Source of the DNA: Hyparrhenia diplandra
Lineage: Eukaryota > Streptophyta > Magnoliopsida > Poales > Poaceae
Assembly: GCA_015847255.1 (NCBI GenBank)
Contig: JADLZK010010466.1
Coordinates: 62,001 to 126,000, forward strand
Direction of reading: 5' to 3'
Length of the DNA: 64,000 bases
The notes under the pieces are model-generated. The model searched no databases. It was not told the DNA's origin and worked only from the letters and a program-made list of their open reading frames with translations. The position numbers and the translations under genes were made by a program. Positions 55,103 through 64,000 of this stretch are shown here, in pieces; within the stretch, counting starts at the first letter, position 1; the number at the start of each line of letters is the position of its first letter.

Positions 55103-58015
55103 TTTTTTTTTTTTCGAGACCGCCGTTGCCGTGTATTTCATTAAGCAGAATAAAGTTCAAAATACAAGAAGCACCGGTAACCAAACAAGGCGAGAAGCAA
55201 AACCTAACGACTCACTGGATACATTAAGAGGGATTACATGGTGACCAATTTGCGACAAAAACAATTTAACCGTGAGCTGCACTAGGTGTCCTCGCGGCGA
55301 GCCCCTCCAAATTGAGCTCCATGGCGGAGAGGTCAAAACGCCCATCAAGAAGCATCTCGAAACGGCGCCGCTTGGCGGGCGGCATGCCGCGCCCCGAAGA
55401 GGGTTCGACCTTCTCCTCGAGGGACAGCCGAGCCTCCCCCGCATCCACTTCGCAGCCCAACTTTCGCAGAAGAATGTGATTGGGCCTGCAGGTCGCATTA
55501 GTCGCCCCTAGGTTGTGCGGCAATACGCCACCACGACGCAGGGTGTGAGTGGAGGCCGGAGTGCGCGCGTAACGGCGAAGGCGTGGCCCGACTTGAGAAT
55601 TGGCGATGGCAACGCACGCAAACTCGCCTTCAATCTCCTTCCGCCGGGCCGCGCGATGGCGGTGGCCACGTCCAGGGGACATCGGAGGAGGCTTCGCGGG
55701 AGCAGCAGGTTCCTCACGAGATCGAAGGGGCCTCCCGGATTGCCGACGATACCGGCAAGAGGTCGCAAACCCGCCGCCACCGAGATCAGCCCACACGGTC
55801 ACCCGCACCTGGGGTGGGCCGGAGAGCGGACCTCCTCGCAAGAGGCACGGTGCGTAACACCGAGGCGACGATCTCCACAAGCATTGGGTCCCCAAGCCGG
55901 AGGCTACCGCCAAACGCGGTTCACTCGCCAACGAGGTCGACTTGGCCCCGGCCGTCGTGTAGGTCGCTACGGTGTTGACAACGACAAATACCGTTTGCCG
56001 GCGAATGGGTTGCCCACCGCAAGACCCCACGCCGCCGTCAGCGCCCGGCGTCACGACGACGGGCGACCGCGACCGAGTCCGCCATCGCAGCGTCGTCGCC
56101 GCCATGACGGGCGCCCACCCATCGCGCAGGGCGCATGCGTCACCAATAACGCCGACGCCGAGGGAGGGGCGGAGGATCTCTCCGACACGGATCGGTGTCG
56201 CGCGGCGGTGTTGGCGCGCCAGAGCCCCCCCGCCGCCACTGCGGAAACACCACGGTGTGGGTGCACGTGCACACGGCTCGGCCAAGGGCACCGGGTGGAC
56301 AGCGACGGTGACGGTGCTTGCAGTCCCGTGCCCGACGCGCGCCGTGCCTAGGCGCGCAGGAGGCGGGACGCAGGAGGTGCACCGCGGCGGCGTGGTCGGG
56401 TCGCCGTGCGATTGAAGCGTAGTCCGACAAGAGCGACGCATCGGCCGCAGCGACGAGGGGAGAGGTGGTGCTCGGGCGACGGCCCCGCGACGGCTCGGAC
56501 CAGCGCGGAAGCCATCGGGGTAACCGGGCGCAGCCGCCGAGGTAATGCGTGGCAAGTTGAATGGCGGTGAGGAGGACGTTGATCGGCCGATGGTGCGCGG
56601 GCACCCGGGCCGATCGGGCCCGAGGACCGAAGTCGTTGAAGAGCAGGCACTCCGCCGACCGGGCCGGTGACCGGTCGCCGACGAAGCGGCACGCTGAGCG
56701 GCGGGGGCGCCCCCGGTCCTCGCTCGACGGCGGCGACGACGACGCAGGTCGCCCCTCGAGGTTGGCACGACCGCCCGTCGGGACGGTCCGAACCGGAGCC
56801 CCGAGTTACTCCCGGCGGGCGTCGACATAGTCGGAGGACGATCGGGCGGCCGGGCGATCCCGACGCCGTCTGGCGCTTTGGCCGGCCGAATCCGACGACG
56901 GGGGGCGTCCGTCTCTCACATTGCGGGGGGCTTCACCGGTCCCTCGCGTAGCCCACGACGACTGGGAACGCCCTTCGAGGAGGGATGGACGGCGCGCGCC
57001 ATGCGTCGGTAGGGGGCCTCGGCCGACGGACTCGCCCTCGGTGTCGAGCGCCGGAGGGCGGCCGGTCAACCCACCGTGATACCTTTGGTCATCCGACGGA
57101 GGGGCGGGGTTGATGAGAGACGGGCGGCGTGGTCGGGCGGCGTCGATAGCCGGAATCACCGGGCGCGGGGGGCTGAGGCGGCGACGTGGTCGGAGCGGAA
57201 GGCCGCGACGAAGCACAACCTCGGCGCCACCAACGGCAATGTCTCCTTTCGAGCTACCGAAAGCAGCCGCCGCCGCTTCCGCGGACGGCGAAGGAAGACA
57301 TAACTCCGTCGGGCGCGCTGAGGGGGACGTCCGACGAAGCGGGGGCCGGGACGCGTCGGCGAGGCCTCCGCGAATCTGTCCGGCCCGCGCGGAGGGGAGG
57401 GGTGCCGGGCGGCGACGGAGTTTCCAGAGCCGGCACACGACGGCCCCGACGTGGGGCGACGACTCCCCTCCCCATCCGGCCGAAGCACCGGCGCCACCGG
57501 GCAAGACGGGCGACACACCGCGCAGTGCCGAGTGCACATCGCGGGCGCGGCCGCCGGCCGGACGGAGGTACGGGCGCCGGGCTGGCCGCACGAGGCGCCG
57601 AGGGGCTGGAGTCACCGAGCCGGTGCCTTGGCGGCGGTGCGTCCCGCCTGGGGCCGACGGCCGAGGCCGCCCGCCGCTGGCCGGGGCCGTGGAGGTCGCG
57701 ACCTTTAGGGGCGGAGGAAGGAGTAGCGGCCCCTGGCCGCGCCAGAGCCCCCGGGGCGGCCGGGCGGAGCGGGGCGCCGGTGCCCGCAGCCGGCGCGCCT
57801 CCACGGCCCGTCGGGACGACGGCAAATCCGCCGGGCGCCACGGGGAGCGGATCTCGCGGCAGAGGAAGCGCGAGGGGTGAGGAGTGGGAGGGAGAGGCAG
57901 GGGAAGTGGATCGGCGCGTGGAGACGGGGGGGTGGGCGGCGGGCGGCCGCCGGGTGGCGAGTGGGGAAGGGGCCAGGGGAGGCAACGGTCGGGAGCCTCA
58001 AGCAGAGTTCGCTGC
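55103..58015 (-). mobile_element. GC-rich 2.9-kb insertion with retroposon-like poly(A) end
   Basis: The insertion interrupts a duplicated segment, and the flanks resume as the 3' flank of the dioxygenase copy at 58016. On the minus strand it ends with agcagaataaag-type sequence reversed, then cggcggtctcg and an A12 run (plus-strand T12 at 55103-55114), as in grass LINE 3' ends. The remaining 2.8 kb is very GC-rich. It has long overlapping open frames on both strands, the longest 520 codons (55266-56828, minus). I recognise no RT, RNase H or endonuclease motif. A possible target duplicate is tttcatg (55090-55096 and 58016-58022). It could be an internally deleted LINE or another GC-rich retroposon. 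Confidence 0.5.
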
Positions 58016-58480
58016 TTTCATGTTTATTTTTGCATGATGCACACGTACATATAATAAAAGCTTGACAACAAACACACAAGCTATACTTTTTTAAGACAGG
58101 ATTATTTTTTGTGCTCAGTTTAGCCAAGAAAAAGGGAATTATCTTGTGCTGGTCATTTATCAACCCGCTGAGGAAGGTGGGTATGTAGCTACTGGTCCAA
58201 TTTCAATCTCTCTACTCTCTATTCAGTCAAAAAAATCTCTGTACTCTCTAGGCGGTTCCTTCTATCAAGCTTTGCTGCAAAGTATTGCTTCATGAAATCC
58301 TCATAAATTGTTGACCCATACCGCTCTTTATCTCCTTCCATGAACTCTGGCAAAGGAGCAAGAATCATGTTCGGGAAAGGGTGGGAGAACAGCGCCACTG
58401 AATCCTCTTCTTGGTTGGGTGTATCACGGCCCTATGCTCAACGCTTCTGAATTTCCCATTGCTCATGATCTGCAAAGCGA
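58016..58480 (-). repeat. Right half of the segmental duplicate of the dioxygenase 3' end
   Basis: It matches about 48510-48890: tttttgca-gatgcacac, acgtacata, caagctatac, tgtgctggtca, ctggtccaatttcaatctct, then the last dioxygenase exon. Together with 54998-55102 it forms a single duplicated block. Confidence 0.75.
58240..58469 (-). pseudogene. Orphan duplicated last exon of the dioxygenase
   Basis: Directly after a tttgcag acceptor the minus strand encodes IMSNGKFRSVEHRAVIHPTK, then a one-base frame break. It continues DSVALFSHPFPNMILAPLPE, then STIYEDFMKQYFAAKLD. It keeps the distal His but loses the Arg-x-Ser frame. No other exon of the gene is found upstream of it before the window end, so it is a partial duplicate of exon 4 at 48638-48883. 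Confidence 0.8.
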
Positions 58481-58507
58481 ACGAAGGATACAAGGGGGAA
58501 AAACGGG

Positions 58508-60012
58508 AGACAATTGCTATAATGGGACTCCAAATGTGTCGCGCTAAAATAGGACTTCAAACATTCATTTCGCTATAATGACACCTGAAACATTTGCACT
58601 TCGGAATACATGACCTTTGATCATTTTAATATCAAAATACATCTCAAATACACATATTTTGGGTGAGGACGTGTCCCTTGGCTGCCTGGCCGCTGCTGGA
58701 TGTGGCGCTTGGCCGCTGCTGGACATGGCTGGCTGGCTGACCGCCGCTGTTCATGGCTGGCTGGACTTGGCCATGGCTGGCAGCAGCATGGGCATGGATG
58801 CCCACCCATGTCCATCTACAGTAAAGCATATAGTAGAAAGTTGATTGAAGCAATTGATAAAACAAATAATTTAGCACAAGGAAAGGAGGCGCGGCGGTGC
58901 AGTTCATCGTCCTGACGGGCGGCGGCTAGATCGCGCGTGAGATGAAGGGCCTGTTTGGGACCGCGTTACTTAGATTATACGCGGAATAAGCAAATTATCG
59001 CGCCAAACGGTCGGGCTTATTCCAGGCGACCCGAGAACGCCAAGCTGAAAAATCCTCCCGTAGCACTGCGTTTCCAGAAGCGAGGCCGAGCTCGCGTTTC
59101 CAAAAAGCGAGGCTTTCCCGCCCCTGCCCCTCCTCCCCGCATCGACTCGGCCGAGACGCCGGATCCGCGGCCACCTCCTCACTTCCCGCCTGCGCCGCCC
59201 TTCTCCCTCCCGTTGCGGCGCCGCCCTGCTCCGTCCCGCTGTGCCGGAGCCCGCCGGTGGATCCTGCGCCCGACCGAGCCTCCCCTCGACCAGCGTCCGA
59301 GGGCCGCCGCCCGTCGACCTGGTTGCGGCTTCCGGCCGACCGCTCCGCCTCCCTCGGCCGGCATCGCCCGGCGGGGAGAGGGAGCGCCAGCGACGGGCGA
59401 CTGGTTGCGGCTTCACGGCCGACCCGCTCCGCCTCCGCTAGGTCCGGCTCCGCGCCGCCACCTCCTCTTGCTCGAGCACGGCCTCGGCGCGCCCGAGCGC
59501 CACGACGGTGGTGGGGGCGGGGTGACGACGGTGGCGCCGCCAGGCGGCGCTCTCGGAGCTCCCTCGCCTGGATCCGTGCCGGTCCGTCACCGTCGGGGAA
59601 GGAGAAGATAAGGTGGCTATTTGGATCTACCCTTGAGTCTAGGGGGTATTTCGGTCATTTTATACATTTAGGACAAATAATCTATGGAAATAATCGAGAT
59701 AGCCAAACACTATGCTTATTCGACAGCGGATTCTCCCCACCGTGGCTTTTGAAATAAACTCGCTTAGCTTATAAGCGAGTTCTAGAAAAGCTGAACCAAA
59801 CAGGGCGAAGAGAACGTCGGAGTTAGAAATAGAACGATCGGGGAGATAGGTGGATAGATTAGAATGGCAATATGGTAAATACGATAAAATAAATGTATTT
59901 GGGATTATATTTTGATATTAAAATGACCAAATGTCATGTATTCCGAAGTGCAAATGTTTCGGTGTCATTATAGCGAAGCCACATGTTTGGAGTCCCGTTA
60001 TAGCAATTGTCT
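58508..60012. mobile_element. Long-TIR (MULE-like) element with nested insertion
   Basis: The left arm (about 58508-58650) and right arm (about 59885-60012) are inverted repeats. Shared blocks include agacaattgctataa, gggactccaaa, cgctataatgacacc, gaaacatttgcacttcggaatacatgac and tcattttaatatcaaaata. A second element at 58947-59806 lies inside. No 9-bp target duplication was confirmed. Confidence 0.7.
58947..59806. mobile_element. hAT/PIF-like element nested in the long-TIR element
   Basis: The ends GGGCCTGTTTGGGACC and, from the right, GCCCTGTTTGGTTCAG are inverted. Flanks gagatgaa and gaagagaa match at 6 of 8 bases, weakly supporting an 8-bp hAT duplication. The interior is GC-rich with a 218-codon plus frame of low complexity and no recognised domain. 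Confidence 0.5.
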
Positions 60013-61019
60013 ACGAATTAGTGAAGTTTAATGTTTGGTTCAGTTTTGACATGTCATGGATATCTAGTACCTAGATAGTACGTAGATAGTGCATCACAAT
60101 CTAGCACATTTCGCTACAAGTGCGCTGCCAGTGTGCGCACGAAGGACTACTGTTGTTTTACTACTAAAATAACAAAAAAGTCTACACTTATTACAAAATA
60201 AACAAAAAGTCCTGCTTAAGGTAGTGCGGAGTACGTACCGGACCGGAGCGGCTATACGAACGCCTAAGGAGGTATTGATGTTGTTCTACTACTCTCTATA
60301 CATATTATATTATCGTTCCAATGTCTACTTCATTCTAAAAGAGCATGAATGGGGGAATACTCAATGTATTACTCAGGCATAGTTAGTGTATATATATAGG
60401 CTAGGTGGAGAGTTATGATAGGCAGGCCAACGAGCCCAATTACATTCCAACACATTCTTAATATTTGTTGTTACTTTGTCGCACTTAGCATTATTGTACT
60501 TTTGAAATTTTGTAAGGTGGTACTTTGTGCAGAGAGTAGTAGCAAGTGCTTGTGGTGTGTTGAAACAGTGCTTGACATTGTATGAGTGAGACACAAACAA
60601 TATGTCAAGTTCACATCTAGCTACTAGATACTAACCAGTATCCAATTATCAAGATTTTTGGACATGTATATTACCATTCAGTTTTATAACACATTTCACT
60701 TTGCCTTTGTTTAGGTGGGAGGCCCTAGAGATTCTGTGTTGCTGGATCAACACCAAGTCTAGAGCTATGCTCACTGATGCTATTTTGTATTTGAGTATGA
60801 GATTCATTTTGTAGAGCGTGCTTGGCTTGTGGATGCCATTTGATCTAGCTACTAATTAAGGGTGTTTGTACGTAGTTTCTCCATTGTAAACATGGTACAA
60901 CTATATGGTTCAATGAAAACTTTGCAATGTGAACGTGTGGATGTTGAGTATGCCTATGACTATATGATTGACGTGAAATTAATTATATAATCATGTCAGG
61001 TAGATGATAAATTAGTTAT
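60013..61019. other. Intergenic DNA
   Basis: AT-rich sequence without a supported gene or clear element. Confidence 0.45.
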
Positions 61020-61232
61020 GTAATCATGTCAGTTCATAGCATTGGATTGTTGGTTGGTACATCAAATCATTGGTCGGCATAGCCAGTAACTGAACAACCA
61101 TTGTTACAAATATGAACCACTAACTATCGGTCGCTATAGATGTGTCGGTTGGTATAGAATTTATAGCGACGCCACTTAACACCGGCTATTGACATCAGTC
61201 ACTATAGCGGCTTATAGCGCTCTTTTGTAGTG
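61020..61232. mobile_element. Terminal fragment of a CACTA-like element
   Basis: The fragment ends tcttttgtagtg, the inverse of CACTACAAAAGA, with subterminal copies of tatagcg and its relatives at about 61130-61220. No matching left end was found. Confidence 0.45.
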
Positions 61233-61559
61233 GCTTTAAAAAGTGTGTGGTATAGTGACAATTTTGCATTTCAAACTTTTTTTATTTGATATGTTTTGAT
61301 ACTGAAATATTCATATACCAAAGAAAATCCATATGCTCTATACTCACAAGTGAGTTCATACCAAAGGAATCCATATGCCAAAATATCGACTTTTTGTGAG
61401 AGGATCGATGCTCATTCTCGTGGAGATTGTAAGAGCAATGACTAGTGGATTTCTTGAGTCTTGTGGGTGGTTCTCGAGACCAAGTTTGATGGCCTTCTAG
61501 GCTTGCGAAGGAGCGGCGATCCAAGAACTTGCCTCAACATGGACGTTCTTGCCGGCAAG

Positions 61560-64000
61560 TGTTGACGGTAACCAACCGCTAGATAAAATGCCATCAACAT
61601 ACACCAAAACAATCTAGAAATAGGGTTTATATTCTAACAAATTCTATAGTTTTGGTGTTTATTTGGTTTTGCAGTGTACAACACAAGGACATATGCACTA
61701 TGGGCTAAAATATAGGGAAAAAATAATAAAATAATAATTGAAAAAGTCCAAAGTGTGACCAAGCAAACTAACTTTTACCGGATGGGCCAAGATCCAACAC
61801 CGCAACCACCGAACCAGGCCCAAGATCACGAATGACGACCACTGCCAAAGCCTACGACCAAAGTCCCACAGCCTAGCGCGCAAAGGGTTTGACCGGGCCG
61901 AGCCCGGCTTTTCGCCAGACGTGGTGGCCAGGTTCGGTGCACCGCGGGAACCACCTATGCCTGGTTGGTTTAGCCATAATGGGGGGGGGGGGAGGCAATT
62001 TTCCAAAGACACCCCTACCTTCAAGCTATAAAAGGAGGCCCTGTACCTCTTCTTCACAACAAGAAATCCAAGGAAGCAAGCAAGCAGAAGTGAGCAAGAG
62101 AGTAGAGATTCTTCCTCTTCTTCTACACTACAAGAAACTTGTTAATCCATTACGGATTCTCAGCGACGGATTTATAGATCATCACTAACAAACATAATCT
62201 ATGATGGTATTTTGTTTTTCGTCACGGATGAGCCTAGTGGATATTCACGCCCGCTAACTCGTGGACTGTTTTTATTAGGATCGTCACAATGTATTATTTA
62301 AAAATCATGTCATACTCTAGTTAGCTCAAAACAATATAATTTGAGGTCCGTGGAATATTTGTATTTAAAGTGATTAATGGCTATGCAATCCGTTTCACAG
62401 ATGCCAAAATAGTATAGATGAAATGATAATTTCATATGTTCATACATTTCAGTTCAAAAATCGTTTTTTGGTGGGAATGGAACTGCGCAGAAATATATAT
62501 ACATATTTGAAATTATAGTGGGCATTTAATCATAACAATGTTGCGCCCTAACTTAGATCCATGTTTTTCTTGTATTTTCCGTGAGTCGACATGCCTGTGG
62601 AAGCCAAGAGAGGAAGCCAGCAGCAATAGATCGTTACTGCAAGTGCATAAGTTGTTAACCATACCGCTAGTTTGACATTGGTTCCACCAAAGTTGCAAGT
62701 CCATCACAGAGGTCGTATTTTCTAAAATTTTTATTGTAAAAAAATTGTTTTCCATACAACTCATTAATCTATCCTGTGTCCAGGCTGGATGCTGCAGTCC
62801 ACCAACGGGTTGCAACTTCACTAAGCAAAGTTAGACCGTGAGGATCAAGCCTTTCTTGTCTTCAACAGTATAACTGTTCCCTTATTGCAGTGAAACTTGT
62901 TTTAGTGATTAAATTAGTGTTAAAGCATGTAAATATATGGATGTTGGTGAATTTTATAATATATATGAACATGGATTTAATGTGCTACTATATTAGTTAC
63001 TTGTGGGCTGCGTATGTGGGCTGTCTATGTGGATTGAATGCTCAACAATGGGCTCTGCATATGGGTTGTATTAGCCTAAAAAAGTAGGCTAAAAATTAAA
63101 GATGAATTCGGGATGCAACATGTTGAAATGCGCATGCGGAAATGTCTGAAAAACTACTAAAATGGCTGAAATAGGCCCATCTTCAATTCTGGCCTTTTAA
63201 CAAATGGGCTCAAGTAGTGTCCATGTCATCAGCAACCATGTAAAATGCCATGATAATGTGGCAATTCATCGCTGACGGTTATTTTTCGTCATAGAAAATG
63301 GGCTTGGGCTTGACTAACTAGGCCTCGGGCTCTATGGTGATGGATTCAATCTGTCACTGATTTGCTTAATTTGTGATGGATTCCTCGACAAACCATCACC
63401 GAGGTCAATCTATGACGCTCAATCCGTGATGATTTCGAAACCATCACGCATCCTGTTTTTGACGGATTTTTCGGTAATCCGTGATAGAAAATTTCCATCA
63501 CGGATTAGCAGGATTCTTGTAGTGCTACTTCTTCCAATTTAGAGAGTGAGAGAGGGAATAGCTAGAAGGAAGTTGGTCCTTCTACCCGAGTTGTCGGTTC
63601 GCCTCCGGTGTCCCGTGGTTCCAGGAAGTCGAAGTGCCGGGCTTGCTCGGCACGGGCCGCACTTTGTACCTCTACAAACTATTTACACTTTGGTAAGCAA
63701 GTTTGTGTTAATCTTCGGTTTATTGTTCTTGAGCATATTATCTTCGCTGTTATAAACTTACGGGATTGATAGTCCGCCTTTCGGGCGGTAGTTCTTGGTG
63801 AAGGAACCTTTAACCAGTGGAACAGGGCCAACATCAAACGTGGTGTTTGGACTAACGGTTACCTATCTTTTGCGGTGCACTCCACGGTTGTGGGGGTAGG
63901 CGGCCGGGTAGTGACGACCTTGTCCGTCCCTTTGAAATCCCCCCACGTGAAGGGTGTGTTGTAGTGCTAATTGCCGGTCTCTACCCGGTCGGGCGAGTGG
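61560..64000 (+). mobile_element. LTR retrotransposon LTR, running off the window
   Basis: A likely LTR start is TGTTGACGGTAACC at 61560. A promoter TATAAAAG at 62027-62034 is followed by a leader with caagcaagcaagcag and a CT-rich tract, as in grass LTRs. The 3' LTR end and any primer binding site are not identified inside the window. The LTR is interrupted by the CACTA element at 62126-63524. The superfamily cannot be assigned. Confidence 0.5.
62126..63524. mobile_element. Non-autonomous CACTA element, 1,399 bp
   Basis: The ends CACTACAAGAAAC and TTCTTGTAGTG are inverted repeats, with an exact 3-bp target duplication cta (62123-62125 and 63525-63527), as expected for CACTA transposons. Subterminal regions are rich in 'atccgtcacgg', 'gtgatgg' and 'ccatcac' words. 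No transposase is encoded, so it depends on enzyme supplied in trans. Confidence 0.85.

Noticed and set aside
55266..56828. 520-codon minus-strand open frame as a real gene
   Set aside because: Composition is extremely GC-rich with Arg/Pro/Ala-rich output, long frames exist on both strands, and it lies inside a retroposon-like insertion. I kept it only as a finding.
58680..58800. CRISPR-like or satellite array
   Set aside because: The repeated ctggctgg, ggccgctgctgg words are short and irregular; this is simple GC-rich low complexity in a plant genome.
1..64000. tRNA, rRNA or organellar insertions
   Set aside because: No cloverleaf, rRNA signature or chloroplast or mitochondrial gene was recognised by reading; a tRNAscan run would be decisive.

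Overview
This is nuclear DNA from a grass (Poaceae). The genes have canonical GT-AG introns, coding exons are GC-rich with AT-rich introns, and the intergenic DNA is packed with grass-type transposons (Stowaway and Tourist MITEs, CACTA, MULE, Ty1/copia, LINE). No organism-specific marker allows a species call. Exon models below were built by hand from splice signals and family similarity recalled from memory; no alignment was run.

Layout. 1-2.2 kb: promoter and leader of a villin gene, with a Tourist-like MITE. 2.2-9.1 kb (+): a plant villin with 23 coding exons, including an 11-nt microexon, and one frameshift at an A8 run. 9.9-11.0 kb (-): a single-exon F-box gene with a C-terminal membrane segment. 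11-16 kb: gene-free DNA with a 290-bp tandem duplication and a second duplicated segment of which one copy carries a 416-bp hAT-like insertion. 16.05-17.65 kb (-): a CYP93-like cytochrome P450 with two frameshifts. 17.7-26 kb: transposon debris (LINE, CACTA end, hAT-like transposase, LTR remnant, MITEs). 26.2-40.9 kb (-): the telomerase reverse transcriptase gene (TERT), recognisable from N-terminus to stop but with about fourteen reading-frame breaks and a 3.7-kb copia element inside an intron. 41-44 kb: a dense MITE cluster that includes a 240-bp-arm foldback and a MITE nested in a relative of itself. 45.3-47.05 kb (-): an F-box/LRR/FBD gene. 48.6-53.6 kb (-): an intact SRG1-like 2-oxoglutarate/Fe(II) dioxygenase gene whose third intron hosts a PIF-like element containing a MULE and a solo LTR. 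55-58.5 kb: a duplicated last exon of that gene, split by a 2.9-kb GC-rich insertion. 58.5-64 kb: a long-TIR element with a nested element, a CACTA end, and the edge of an LTR retrotransposon that itself contains a complete non-autonomous CACTA element.

The genes do not form a pathway. The main biological points are the TERT locus and the question of whether it is a decaying copy, the contrast in frameshift density between TERT and its neighbours, and several layers of datable nested insertion. Background indels also occur in the villin, P450 and FBD genes, mostly in homopolymers, so some frame breaks may be consensus errors. TERT has several times more breaks per base than the other genes.
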